The notes under the pieces: model-generated
The model's database searches: none
What the model was told of the DNA's origin: nothing
What the model saw: only the letters and a program-made list of their open reading frames with translations
In this document: piece by piece, positions 50,942-61,694 of the stretch
How positions within the stretch are numbered: position 1 is the first letter of the stretch
Layout of the letters: every line of letters begins with the position of its first letter
Made by a program: the position numbers and the translations under genes
Origin: Robiginitomaculum sp.
Lineage (GTDB): Bacteria; Pseudomonadota; Alphaproteobacteria; Caulobacterales; Maricaulaceae
NCBI GenBank assembly: GCA_002733605.1
Contig: NVWK01000012.1
Location: 80,506 to 144,505 of the forward strand
Length of the DNA stretch: 64,000 nucleotides
Direction: 5' to 3'

Positions 50942-51826
50942 CTATCCTTTAAGCACAGTCATAAGAGTTTCGCCTAATTTTGCAGGCGATAATGATACGG
51001 TTACACCTGCGGCTTCGAGAGCTGCAATCTTATCTTCCGCGCCGCCTTTACCACCAGATACAATCGCGCCCGCATGGCCCATTGTACGGCCCGGAGGGGC
51101 TGTACGGCCTGCGATAAAGCCAACGACCGGCTTGGAGCGTCCTTTTTTAGCTTGATGGGCTAGATATTCAGCCGCCTCTTCTTCGGCAGAGCCGCCAATT
51201 TCGCCAATCATGATGATTGATTTGGTTTCGTCATCGCCAAGGAATAAATCCAGACAGTCAATAAAACTGGTGCCATTGATCGGATCACCGCCAATGCCAA
51301 TCGCCGTGGTCTGGCCAAGGCCAACCTGTGTGGTCTGGAACACGGCTTCATAGGTCAATGTTCCTGAACGCGAAACCACGCCAACAGAGCCTTTTTTGAA
51401 AATTTTGCCCGGCATAATGCCGATCTTACACTCATTCGGGGTCAGAACACCCGGACAGTTTGGCCCAATCAGACGGGATTTAGAGCCACAGAGCGCGCGT
51501 TTCACGGCGATCATATCGGCCACAGGCACACCCTCGGTAATGGCGACGATCAATTCCATTTCGGCGTCAATGGCTTCCAGGATCGAATCAGCCGCGAATG
51601 GCGGCGGCACATAAATAACGGTTGCTGTCGCACCGGTGACGGCTCTGGCTTCCGCAACCGTATTAAAGTTTGGCAGGCCGAGATGGGTTGTACCGCCTTT
51701 GCCGGGCGTGACCCCCGCGACCATTTGCGTGCCATAAGCCTGCGCCTGCTCGGTGTGGAATGTACCGGTTTTGCCGGTCATGCCCTGGGTAATCACTTTG
51801 GTATCTTTGTTTATAAGCACAGACAT
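50942..51826 (-). CDS. sucD: Succinyl-CoA ligase (ADP-forming) subunit alpha
   Basis: [55 protein letters not shown]. Confidence 0.97.
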   Translation of the reverse strand: MSVLINKDTKVITQGMTGKTGTFHTEQAQAYGTQMVAGVTPGKGGTTHLGLPNFNTVAEARAVTGATATVIYVPPPFAADSILEAIDAEMELIVAITEGVPVADMIAVKRALCGSKSRLIGPNCPGVLTPNECKIGIMPGKIFKKGSVGVVSRSGTLTYEAVFQTTQVGLGQTTAIGIGGDPINGTSFIDCLDLFLGDDETKSIIMIGEIGGSAEEEAAEYLAHQAKKGRSKPVVGFIAGRTAPPGRTMGHAGAIVSGGKGGAEDKIAALEAAGVTVSLSPAKLGETLMTVLKG

Positions 51827-51837
51827 ATATTATCTTT

Positions 51838-52410
51838 CTATTTAGCATATCGAGGCACGATAACAGTTAAGTTCGTCCCTGCTTCATTCAGCTTTGTACT
51901 ATCAGTCATTACAATTAGGCTTCCCACAACCAGTTCATCATATTTCCAAATACGCATTCTTTGTCCACCTGAAGAATCATCGGCAATAGGGGATTGAGGG
52001 AACGTTAAATATTTCCGCAAAGTAGCTAAAACTTTTTTAGACGGAGCATAAGGGTTTGCAATAGAACAAACCGCGACAGGCGGATTTTCTGTTTCTACAA
52101 TCGAGACTCCCAACATAACCGAAAACTTAGGCTCAATCTCTATAAGCCACGCCTTAAACCACGAGCTGGGGTCTTGCGGAGCTAAAATTTTAGCCATGTC
52201 CCCATTAAGTTCCCTCCATTCAAAAACACGGGCTGCGCTTTCCACCTTATCAACCCTAGGCATTGTTTGCACACAATGGCCTATGAAATTTTTAGAAAAT
52301 TTTTCGATAAAGTCAGGAGCAGCGTACTTGGCGTACTTATCCTCTTGAGCGAATACATTACAAGGCAAGAAAACCATTAACAAAACAAAACAAGTTATTA
52401 ACCTAATCAT
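51838..52410 (-). CDS. Hypothetical exported protein inserted between sucC and sucD
   Basis: MIRLITCFVLLMVFLPCNVFAQEDKYAKYAAPDF... signal peptide; AGGAGAGAGGG RBS before ATG at 52410 (track start 52458). Confidence 0.75.
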   Translation of the reverse strand: MIRLITCFVLLMVFLPCNVFAQEDKYAKYAAPDFIEKFSKNFIGHCVQTMPRVDKVESAARVFEWRELNGDMAKILAPQDPSSWFKAWLIEIEPKFSVMLGVSIVETENPPVAVCSIANPYAPSKKVLATLRKYLTFPQSPIADDSSGGQRMRIWKYDELVVGSLIVMTDSTKLNEAGTNLTVIVPRYAK

Positions 52411-52463
52411 CCCTCTCTCCTGTCGAGTATGTGCCTTGACGCTTGAAGCCACCGCCAAACACC

Positions 52464-53669
52464 CTAGCCTTTTCTTCGCGCTTGCACAGCGGCAACAATT
52501 TTTTGGGCAGCGTCATCAAGATCGTCAGCGGCAAGCACGTCTACATCGCTATCATTGATAATTTTCTTGCCGGCTTCGACATTTGTACCTTCAAGGCGCA
52601 CAACAAGGGGAACCGTAAGACCAACCTCGCCGACAGCCGTAACAATGCCCTGTGCAATCACATCGCATTTCATGATGCCGCCAAAGATATTGACCAATAT
52701 GCCTTGGACATTGTCATCGGAGGTAATGATTTTAAAGGCCTGAATAATGTTCTCTGTCGTGGCCCCGCCCCCGACATCGAGGAAGTTGGCAGGCTCTTCA
52801 CCGTAAAGCTTGATGATATCCATAGTGGACATAGCCAAGCCAGCCCCGTTGACCATACAGCCGATTGTGCCGTCCAGAGCAATATAGGACAGGCCGTATT
52901 TGTCGGCTTCGACTTCTTTTGCGTCCGCTTCGGTTTCGTCGCGCAAGGCCTGAATATCAGGATGGCGGAACAGAGCATTGTCGTCAAAGCTGATTTTTGC
53001 GTCCAGACAATGCAGGTTTTGGTCTTCGGTCACGATCAACGGATTGATCTCGAGCATGGACATGTCTTTGGCCAAAAAGCCTTCATATAATATTTTACCA
53101 ATCTTGGCAGCTTGCTTGGCTAAATCACCAGAGAGCTTAAACGCGGCTGCAAGTGTGCGGCCATGATGGGGCATAAAGCCTGTCGCCGGATCAACATCAA
53201 AGGTGATGATTTTTTCAGGTGTGTCGCGGGCAACCCCTTCGATATCCATACCGCCCTCTGTCGAGGCCACGAAGGAAACGCGCGAGGTTTGACGGTCTAC
53301 CAAGAGAGACAGATAGAACTCTTTATCAATATCGGAACCAAATTCAATATACAGACGATTGACCTGTTTACCGACCGGGCCGGTTTGGTGGGTCACGAGT
53401 GTATTGCCGAGCATTTCTTTGGCGTTTTGCACCACTTCTTCAACGGACCAAGACAAACGCACGCCGCCTTTATCGCCAGCCGCGTCTTCTTTAAATGTGC
53501 CCTTGCCGCGACCACCTGCGTGGATTTGTGATTTGACCACCCAAAGCGGGCCGCCTAATTCTTTTGCAGCCGCCTCGGCTTCGCTCGCGTCGAAAATCGC
53601 GATGCCTTTGGAAACAGGTACGCCGAGTGATTTTAGGACTGCCTTGCCCTGATATTCGTGAATGTCCAT
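52464..53669 (-). CDS. sucC: Succinyl-CoA ligase (ADP-forming) subunit beta
   Basis: [22 protein letters not shown]...[16 protein letters not shown]...[16 protein letters not shown]. Confidence 0.97.
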   Translation of the reverse strand: MDIHEYQGKAVLKSLGVPVSKGIAIFDASEAEAAAKELGGPLWVVKSQIHAGGRGKGTFKEDAAGDKGGVRLSWSVEEVVQNAKEMLGNTLVTHQTGPVGKQVNRLYIEFGSDIDKEFYLSLLVDRQTSRVSFVASTEGGMDIEGVARDTPEKIITFDVDPATGFMPHHGRTLAAAFKLSGDLAKQAAKIGKILYEGFLAKDMSMLEINPLIVTEDQNLHCLDAKISFDDNALFRHPDIQALRDETEADAKEVEADKYGLSYIALDGTIGCMVNGAGLAMSTMDIIKLYGEEPANFLDVGGGATTENIIQAFKIITSDDNVQGILVNIFGGIMKCDVIAQGIVTAVGEVGLTVPLVVRLEGTNVEAGKKIINDSDVDVLAADDLDDAAQKIVAAVQARRKG

Positions 53670-53800
53670 GAAATATTTGCTCTCTTATACACTGTACGGG
53701 CGCGATTCGTCCCCCCGACTCTGTTCTGTTATAGCGCGCATAACAGCCCTTACAACAGCAGAAAAGCACCGTTGGGAGCATTTTCTACAGAAACCACACA

Positions 53801-53837
53801 GAAATGTGAATTGACCCGCGCGAAATGTGAATTGACC
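53801..53837 (+). repeat. Direct repeat GAAATGTGAATTGACC x2, 21-bp period (candidate LytTR site)
   Basis: 53801-53816 and 53822-53837 identical 16-mers upstream of the 53889 gene. Confidence 0.75.
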
Positions 53838-53888
53838 AACGTGACATGAGCTTGCACGTTTCGTTTTGTCATTACCAAGGGGTATATT

Positions 53889-54680
53889 ATGAACAAGACT
53901 TTGATTTTATCGTGTGTGTTGGCCATGGGCGTATCCGCATGTGGCACACAGGTTTCGCAGGCTAAAGAAAACGCGCCTGCAAAACATGCCACAGAAATGG
54001 AACAGACCACGCAGACAATTTTTAAAGCGTCTGACGGGGAAAGTGTATATTCTGATTTTTATGCCTCAGCCCAAGGCAAAGAGGCGCCCCTTATTCTTTT
54101 ATTTCACCAAGCCGGTGCAAATGGACGCGGCGAGTATGCGAACATCACTCCGAAACTCGTCGCACAAGGGTATAATGTTTTACAAGTTGACCAACGCAGT
54201 GGCGGCGGAAGCTTTGGCAGTCAAAACCGAACAGTGAAAGCCCGTGGCAAGTCTACGATATATTGCCCGGCCTATGCCGATATGGAAGGCGCGTTGCATT
54301 ACGCGACGGAAAACGGATATACGAAAATATTCGCGTGGGGCTCGTCCTACAGCGCCGCATTGAGCTTGAAATTGGCGGGGGAGCACGGCGATAGCCTTGC
54401 AGGGGCGCTTGCCTTTTCACCTGCATCGGGAAAAGGCATGGGCGCGTGTGCGGCCAATCAATTCATATCCGCGATCAAGATACCCACCCTTGGCCTGCGG
54501 CCCTCTTCTGAAATGCGTCCACCGGGGCAAGCTCAACGCGAATTATTTATCCAGCAGGGGCTGGAATATTTTGTATCCGAAGACGGGGTGCACGGCTCTT
54601 CCATGCTTGACCCGTCCCGGGCAAAAGGCGATGTGAAACCCACATGGGACAAGGTGTTAGCTTTTTTGAGCGCCCACTAG
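53889..54680 (+). CDS. Alpha/beta hydrolase (dienelactone hydrolase-like) lipoprotein
   Basis: Lipobox VSAC; LILLFHQAGANGRGEYANI...FAWGSSYSAALSLKLAGEHG...DGVHGSSML. Confidence 0.8.
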   Translation: MNKTLILSCVLAMGVSACGTQVSQAKENAPAKHATEMEQTTQTIFKASDGESVYSDFYASAQGKEAPLILLFHQAGANGRGEYANITPKLVAQGYNVLQVDQRSGGGSFGSQNRTVKARGKSTIYCPAYADMEGALHYATENGYTKIFAWGSSYSAALSLKLAGEHGDSLAGALAFSPASGKGMGACAANQFISAIKIPTLGLRPSSEMRPPGQAQRELFIQQGLEYFVSEDGVHGSSMLDPSRAKGDVKPTWDKVLAFLSAH

Positions 54681-54727
54681 CCCCCAAAGAGCACAATGTG
54701 CAAGGCGCGCAATTGGAGCGAGGTTCA

Positions 54728-56269
54728 TTACGCCGTTCCTTTCCATGCCCCATGAAAACCAAGTGGCAACGCATAGGGTAGTTCTAATATACAAACCGGC
54801 CCGTCTTCAATATGGGCTGCATCTATAATGTTTAGTTGCGTGCGCTGTGTTTCCAAATTCAGGGTCGTTCCGATCAACCAACCCTCATCTTCCCGCGATG
54901 ATCCCGGGCGCGCAAGGAACAGATGTTCCTCTACGACCGTCGCCTGACCGTAATTATGTCCGGTAATTTTACCGCTGACAAAATCATGTTTTAAAATCGA
55001 GGATTGCCCGGGAGCGTCTTCAAAGCTGTCTCCGACAGTATAAAGATAGCGCGCATTTTCCCCCATAACATTGCTGTTAAACTGCGGAAATTCATGAGCA
55101 GCCCGCTCTTTACTAACCTTCTCGACCCGTGCTTTCCCATTTTTATACAAGACCACATGCGCCAAATACGTTGGCGTTGGTTCGAACTTTTCGCCGCGCA
55201 TAACGGCGGTCGCGCCTTTGGTGATAAAACTATCATCACCCGCACACACACTAAAGCGAATATCTCCAACATTGTCTTCCCAAGCATTGCCGTAATGAAA
55301 CTGGAAACCCGGCGGTAATTCGTATTCACGTCGGGCGTCAAGATTATCTTTCTCCACCACAATCACCCGCTGGCCTTCTTGTGGCAGCCATTTAAATTTG
55401 CCGAGGAATGTATCCGATTGCTGTACGGCCTGAAAGGACGGTACGACAAAGATAAGGTGTTTTTTTGTGATGCAAAAATCGTGAATCATACCCGGCGCCA
55501 CATTTTTAAGCAGGTGCACACCCGCCAACTCCCCATTGGCATGAATTTTGTAAACCAGAAGACGGTTATGAAAAACATCCTGCCCAAAATTCCAGACCGT
55601 ACCGTCTGTGTCCACTTTCGGGTGGGCCGAGAACGGCATGCCTTTCAGCCCCTTGCCCCATGTTTTAGCCCCAAGGGTTTCTAAGGTCATATCGTCCAAA
55701 CGGTAGGCGGAACCACCCTCCCAGAGGGCGAGCAGTTCACCACCGATGGGCAAGATGCTGGTATTGGCGGCATTGAAATCATCAGGCCCGCTGACCGGCG
55801 CAGGATTGTCAATTTTTGTCCCGAACGCCGATGCCAGAAAGCGACCCGCCTTTTCTTCGCGCACATATTTATCAGTGCGCACCATACGTCCCGTATGGGA
55901 CACACCGTCCGCATTGATATGATAAGCGTGCACCATGCCGTCGCCGTCGAACCAATGGTGCAGGCGCAGCCCGTCTCTCTCGAACAAGGCCGGCCCATTG
56001 CGGTAGAACGTACCGGACAAACCGGTTGGTATTTTACCAGACACCACACGCAGTTTCGCTGTCGACATATCACTGGCAGGCACACTGCGCCAACCCAGTG
56101 TCCACGGATTTTTGCGGGAAGATTGTGCAAAGCTTTCAAAATCGCTCAGAGCAGTGTTCGCCGTACTGCTTTTTGCGAACGCGCCAATACTTGCACCAAT
56201 CCCTGCTCCGAGGCTGGCGCCCGCGCCCAATATGTGTAGTGCTGATCTACGTGTGAAATCCAGTGTCAT
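54728..56269 (-). CDS. Carotenoid oxygenase (RPE65/CCD) family protein, Tat-type signal
   Basis: TRRSALHILGAGAS; GLSGTFYRNGPALFERDGLRLHHWFDGDGMVHAYHI...; metal-ligand region FHGAWKG at C-terminus. Confidence 0.92.
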   Translation of the reverse strand: MTLDFTRRSALHILGAGASLGAGIGASIGAFAKSSTANTALSDFESFAQSSRKNPWTLGWRSVPASDMSTAKLRVVSGKIPTGLSGTFYRNGPALFERDGLRLHHWFDGDGMVHAYHINADGVSHTGRMVRTDKYVREEKAGRFLASAFGTKIDNPAPVSGPDDFNAANTSILPIGGELLALWEGGSAYRLDDMTLETLGAKTWGKGLKGMPFSAHPKVDTDGTVWNFGQDVFHNRLLVYKIHANGELAGVHLLKNVAPGMIHDFCITKKHLIFVVPSFQAVQQSDTFLGKFKWLPQEGQRVIVVEKDNLDARREYELPPGFQFHYGNAWEDNVGDIRFSVCAGDDSFITKGATAVMRGEKFEPTPTYLAHVVLYKNGKARVEKVSKERAAHEFPQFNSNVMGENARYLYTVGDSFEDAPGQSSILKHDFVSGKITGHNYGQATVVEEHLFLARPGSSREDEGWLIGTTLNLETQRTQLNIIDAAHIEDGPVCILELPYALPLGFHGAWKGTA

Positions 56270-56278
56270 CGCTGCCTC

Positions 56279-56773
56279 CTAGTTTAAACGAATGGCTTGA
56301 ACGGTGGCTGTGCCAGTCGCAGTCACTGTAAACTTAGCCTTCACCCATTTTGCCGGGCCCATATTGCCGGTCGCATTATTGGAAAATGCATATGGCTCTG
56401 TCGGCATGCCGAACAAATTCGTGTTCATTTCACCGTCGCCATTCACGTCGTGGAACAATTTGATGGCGTACTCACCTTCAGGCAGATGTTCGAAACTAAA
56501 GCTTACAGTGTCCGCTGTCACATTCGTGGTAGAGGCCCGCACACCTTTATTGGTTTTATACCCAGTTTCGCTGTCGAATAACGCCGCCATAATCGCGCCT
56601 TTCGCGTTCTTGACGCCACGAATGTCCACTGTGATTTCTGCGGTGCCATTTGTAGGCGTGGCTGATGTAGGCGTAGCGGGGACGTCTGCGGCATGGGCGC
56701 ATGACGCTGTGCCCGTTGCAAAGATGGCTGCGAGGGCGATTGTGTTCAATGTTTTGTTCATGGGGAACTCCAT
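56279..56773 (-). CDS. DUF2141 domain-containing exported protein
   Basis: AEITVDIRGVKNAKGAIMAALFDSETGY...FSFEHLPEGEYAIKLFHDVNGDGEMNTNLFGMPTEPYAFSNNA; start may be 56761 (MNKTLNTIALAA). Confidence 0.88.
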   Translation of the reverse strand: MEFPMNKTLNTIALAAIFATGTASCAHAADVPATPTSATPTNGTAEITVDIRGVKNAKGAIMAALFDSETGYKTNKGVRASTTNVTADTVSFSFEHLPEGEYAIKLFHDVNGDGEMNTNLFGMPTEPYAFSNNATGNMGPAKWVKAKFTVTATGTATVQAIRLN

Positions 56774-56848
56774 AATTTAGGTTTTGAAAAGCGTTGTGCC
56801 TTTCGATGAGTGGACTATGAACGAGAAAATTTCGGGCGAAAGCAGGGA

Positions 56849-56911
56849 TGCGTGAAGACGGGGTTTGACTACGTGAACGGCAAGGGGTTGCCCTTCGCGA
56901 TACGTGAACGC
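56849..56911. promoter_or_regulatory. Three helically phased CGTGAA direct repeats (candidate LytTR sites) in divergent intergenic region
   Basis: TGCGTGAAGA (56849), TACGTGAACG (56870), TACGTGAACG (56901); spacing 21 and 31 bp. Confidence 0.6.
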
Positions 56912-56997
56912 CACAGTTTTTCCCTTGCGCAGCGCGAAATTATTGGCATTGTTATTCACGAAGCGCCAAAACAATCAGCGCCCAAATAATCAACAAT

Positions 56998-57726
56998 GTG
57001 GGGAATATGAAAAACCAGATCAAAGCTTTAAAGCCAATGGTCGTGACATGCCTCATCGCAGGCATAATCCTAAGCGTACTTGCACCTTACGGCACCCACA
57101 CCCTTAACCCGGTGATCCGGTTTGTTTATTGGGTAGGTCTATCCTTGGCTGGCGGTTTTGGCGCAGGGATTATAGATGTTATTTTGCACTGGCGTGGATG
57201 GACTATAAAACCATGGCAACACGCGGTTGGACAATCCATCACAAGCACAATTGCCGTCGCGAGCATACTTCTGATGATGAGCTATAGTACATTTGGCCCG
57301 CCGAGCCTGAAAAGCTTTCTCAGCACACTGTTTTACATATGGGTTGTCGCGGCTACAATCTCATTGATTGGCATGCTCATACGCAAGCAAAAGCTCGCGA
57401 CGACAAACGTTGAAAACAATGCCCGCCCGGCACTCTATGAACGCTTGGCGCCCAAACTTCGCAGTGCAGACATCTATGCGCTCTGTGCAGAGGATCATTA
57501 TGTGCGGGTGGTTACGAGCAGAGGAGAAGAACTTGTTCTGATGCGTCTCTCCGATGCCATCAAAGAAACACTGCCGCTGAAAGGCCTCACGCCGCATCGT
57601 TCCTGGTGGGTGGCAGAGGCTGGCGTTGACACAGTGAAAAAAGCAGGACTGATGCTACATTCGGGACAATCTGTACCGATTAGCCGCACCGGTATGAAGC
57701 ATGTCCGCGCAGCAGGATGGGTCTAG
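56998..57726 (+). CDS. LytTR DNA-binding domain protein with N-terminal four-TM region
   Basis: TM segments then YERLAPKLRSADIYALCAEDHYVRVVTSRGEELVLMRLSDAIKETLPLKGLTPHRSWWVAEAGVDTVKKAGLMLHSGQSVPISRTGMKHVRAAGW. Start may be 57007. Confidence 0.9.
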   Translation: MGNMKNQIKALKPMVVTCLIAGIILSVLAPYGTHTLNPVIRFVYWVGLSLAGGFGAGIIDVILHWRGWTIKPWQHAVGQSITSTIAVASILLMMSYSTFGPPSLKSFLSTLFYIWVVAATISLIGMLIRKQKLATTNVENNARPALYERLAPKLRSADIYALCAEDHYVRVVTSRGEELVLMRLSDAIKETLPLKGLTPHRSWWVAEAGVDTVKKAGLMLHSGQSVPISRTGMKHVRAAGWV

Positions 57727-58247
57727 GTGTTCGGATTATCCTGCCCGTAAATATAGAACTCCCCGTCAAAAACACCGCCTACATTATTGACCTTTTTCAA
57801 GCGTTTTGAGCCAAGTCGCTCGGCAACCACCATACTACCCGTATTACTGACATCTATATTATGGATCACACGTTGCCAGCCCAACACATTAAACGCATAG
57901 TCGATTGAGGCACGCCCGGCCTCGGTTGCGTAGCCCTTACCCCAGGATTTGCGGTTCAGCCCCCAACCCACTTCACGGTCTTCCCAACCTTCAGGATACC
58001 ACGGCCCGACACGACCAATAAAATCACCGCTTGATTTTTCTTCTACAGCAAACATGCCGTAGCCACGAATTTGCCAATGGCCGATCATCGTCGCCATCCC
58101 CCGCCATGCGTGGGCACGGCTCAGCGGCTTGCCACCCATATATTTCATGGTTTGCGCGTCGGCCATCATCTCGGCCCAGCCTTCAAAGTCTTCTTCGGCA
58201 TTCAGAGGGCGCAGGATAAGGCGTTCGGTTTCGATTAATATGGTCAT
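57723..58247 (-). CDS. GNAT family N-acetyltransferase
   Basis: MTILIETERLILRPLNAEEDFEGWAEMMADAQTMKYMGGKPLSRAHAW...VGWGLNRKSWGKGYATEAGRASIDYAF. Confidence 0.9.
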   Translation of the reverse strand: MTILIETERLILRPLNAEEDFEGWAEMMADAQTMKYMGGKPLSRAHAWRGMATMIGHWQIRGYGMFAVEEKSSGDFIGRVGPWYPEGWEDREVGWGLNRKSWGKGYATEAGRASIDYAFNVLGWQRVIHNIDVSNTGSMVVAERLGSKRLKKVNNVGGVFDGEFYIYGQDNPNT

Positions 58248-58261
58248 AGCAATCTCCAGAC

Positions 58262-58285
58262 AAAAAAGGCGGGCCGAGGCCCGCC
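58262..58285 (-). terminator. Rho-independent terminator downstream of mdh
   Basis: Minus strand: GGCGGGCCTCGGCCCGCCTTTTTT. Confidence 0.85.
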
Positions 58286-58307
58286 AAATTCCTGATTTTA
58301 TCAAATC

Positions 58308-59315
<1,008 letters not shown>

Positions 59316-59384
59316 TTACGCCGCATTCTCACAAGGTGCAAATGATTCGCATCCAATATTGGAAAATTATTGCCCAAAATCACA

Positions 59385-59416
59385 AAAACCGCCTCTGATC
59401 TCTCAAAGGCGGTTTT
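59385..59416. terminator. Bidirectional terminator-like hairpin
   Basis: AAAACCGCCT-ctgatctctcaa-AGGCGGTTTT. Confidence 0.8.
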
Positions 59417-59440
59417 CCAAGATGCATTATCTGTACAAAT

Positions 59441-60700
59441 CTATTTTTTCTTAGTGCGAGATTTTGGGGCGCGTGATTTGGATGTACTAGATTTGGATTT
59501 GGGTTTGGATTTGGACTTGGGTGGGAACCATTCGCCAAGTTTGCCCTTTGCCCAGTCGCGACCGCCAAGACCAAAAGCAATCGCGCCGCCAACACCGGCT
59601 GCAAATGCGGCCGCCCAGACGAAGGATCTAAAGGCCGTATTGACGATCTCGTCACCAATGCCCATTTGGCTCAAGCCCATAAAGGTCACCAAGACAATCG
59701 TAACAATTTTGGTGATCCGTCCAGCCACTTCGCCAAATGCCTGTCCGGCCAGTCGCGAGGCTAGATTGGCAATGAAAAACCCTGCGCCAATGATAATTGC
59801 GCCTAGAGTTATGTTGCCACCGAGGCTTAGCAGTTGATTGAATATTCTGGTCAGTTGTTCAATACCGAGAATATTCATGGCCGCGATTGCGCCCATCAGA
59901 GAAATGCCGATAAAGGCCATCGTGCCGATCAGCTTTGACGGCACGACGCTTGCATTCGCTTCCCCGTCAAGAGCCCCCAGCGCGTTCAGGGTTTTATCAA
60001 CCCCAAGTGCAGGCAGCGTAGACTGGGCAAGTCTCGAAACAAAACGGCCAATCATTACAGCCAGCCCCAAGACCACAGAGGCGCTGAGCAATTGCGGAAT
60101 ATAGCTCATGACCTGATCGAGCATGCCTGTGAGCGGCCCTGTAATACTGTCAATATCAAGCACACCTAGCGCCGTCACACCAAACAGGAACAGGACAAAC
60201 GCAAAGACAACCCCGCCAATAGTTTTGGCAATATTGTTAGAGGCTTGTGTACCGTCATCATCGACACCAAAGCGAATGGCCAATGTGTCGACTTGGGCGG
60301 CTTCCAAAGTTGCCGTGGCCGCTTCGCGGAAGATTTTTGCCAAAATCCAACCGATGAAAAAGATAAATCCGGCCCCGCCAATGCGCGGCACATATTTGAA
60401 AATATCATCCAGCATGGCTTTGATGCCTTCGAGAGGCTCCGAGAGCTGTGGAAAACGACTTAGACCCATCAAAATAAAGACAAGCCACAACACCCAGAAG
60501 ACGGCTTTTGACAGGGATTTTCCAATATTCCCGCCAGTTGTTTTTGCTTTACGCCCCAACCCTGTACGGTTGATGGCGCTGGATACAATCGCGGCGGCAA
60601 TTTTCGAAATGATATAGCCAAAAATGATTGTCATCAGAGCCAAAACCGGCCCGACAAATTGTTGCGGTAACCAGCTCATATACTGTTCAATATTTTCCAT
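59441..60700 (-). CDS. Mechanosensitive ion channel-like protein (conserved TM-helix repeats), Lys/Ser-rich C-tail
   Basis: Repeated amphipathic/TM segments (LSLGGNITLGAIIIGAGFFIANLASRLAG...); C-terminal PPKSKSKPKSKSSTSKSRAPKSRTKKK. Confidence 0.8.
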   Translation of the reverse strand: MENIEQYMSWLPQQFVGPVLALMTIIFGYIISKIAAAIVSSAINRTGLGRKAKTTGGNIGKSLSKAVFWVLWLVFILMGLSRFPQLSEPLEGIKAMLDDIFKYVPRIGGAGFIFFIGWILAKIFREAATATLEAAQVDTLAIRFGVDDDGTQASNNIAKTIGGVVFAFVLFLFGVTALGVLDIDSITGPLTGMLDQVMSYIPQLLSASVVLGLAVMIGRFVSRLAQSTLPALGVDKTLNALGALDGEANASVVPSKLIGTMAFIGISLMGAIAAMNILGIEQLTRIFNQLLSLGGNITLGAIIIGAGFFIANLASRLAGQAFGEVAGRITKIVTIVLVTFMGLSQMGIGDEIVNTAFRSFVWAAAFAAGVGGAIAFGLGGRDWAKGKLGEWFPPKSKSKPKSKSSTSKSRAPKSRTKKK

Positions 60701-60938
60701 TAGGAAGCCTTTCAAGTAAAACTAAATGCTATTCATCCTAGCAATGGCTTCCCTCTGAAGCCCCCCAAAGCGACGAATCCCACATGAGACAACCGCACTT
60801 CGTAATACTATTTAGAACTTCCAAGCTGAACACAACCTAAATAAGGGCTATCCTCACCCAAGCAGAGCCCTTACCATTATCTGCACACTGTCTGCGCGCT
60901 GGCTACAATCCGGTTTTATATGAAAGCAAAGACACTCT

Positions 60939-61034
60939 ATGAATAAAATAAAAAACCCGGTTTTGTTTAGCGCACTGGTAGTTGTCGCATTTGTGATTTT
61001 GGCTTTAGCGTCCATTGGACTATCCATAGCCTAA
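60939..61034 (+). CDS. 31-aa single-TM microprotein
   Basis: Own translation: MNKIKNPVLFSALVVVAFVILALASIGLSIA-stop; ends 21 nt before the next gene. Confidence 0.5.
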   Translation: MNKIKNPVLFSALVVVAFVILALASIGLSIA

Positions 61035-61055
61035 ATTCACAATAAAAGGTCTGCC

Positions 61056-61685
61056 ATGTTCAAAAAAAATCTCGTTTTTATAGTCTCCGCTGTTGTTGCG
61101 ATCTTGTTTGTCGTCTACTTGGCTCTACCACACGTTTTGGGGTGGAAAGCGAAAACCATCACCAAGCACACAGTTGAATTGGAAACTTTGCTTGGGGACA
61201 TGGCGTGGGTGTCTCCGGGCCTCTCAGAAACACATGCGCTCTACGAAATTTCCTTTCGAACCTGTCCGGCCTGTATTGCCTATCACAAAACCGAATTTCC
61301 CAAGCTTCAGGCCATGGGCGTCGACACACGGTTATTTGTTTTTGCCCATGACGCGGAATGGGTTTCAGCCGAGGAGCGCAGCGTGGTCGCCGCGCTTTCA
61401 GAAACCCGAAGCTGGGAACTTGCTCAAGACTGGTATGAGGCCAGCCCCAATCGGTTTTACGCAAAAATGATGGACGATATACCAAGCGCAGACGGGAATG
61501 AGGCGCGCACAGCCCTGATTACAAAAGGACAGCAACAAATTAGCAGGCTGTATACAATTCTTGCAGACAACGGCATTATAAGTACGACCCCTGCATTGAT
61601 ATGGCAAAACAAGGCGGGAAAATGGCGCGCGATTACCGGCTATAATTTATATACAAATGCCGAAATCCGAAAAGAGTTGAAGTAA
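61056..61685 (+). CDS. Thioredoxin-fold (DsbA/DsbG-like) membrane-anchored protein
   Basis: N-terminal TM; YEISFRTCPACIAYHKTEFPKLQAMGVDTRLFVFAHD; ISTTPALIWQNKAGKW (cis-Pro region). Confidence 0.8.
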   Translation: MFKKNLVFIVSAVVAILFVVYLALPHVLGWKAKTITKHTVELETLLGDMAWVSPGLSETHALYEISFRTCPACIAYHKTEFPKLQAMGVDTRLFVFAHDAEWVSAEERSVVAALSETRSWELAQDWYEASPNRFYAKMMDDIPSADGNEARTALITKGQQQISRLYTILADNGIISTTPALIWQNKAGKWRAITGYNLYTNAEIRKELK

Positions 61686-61694
61686 AGAGAGTAT

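Noticed and set aside
52443-53531. Plus-strand ORFs (215 and 122 aa) over sucC
   Set aside because: Antisense to a clear sucC; typical shadow ORFs.
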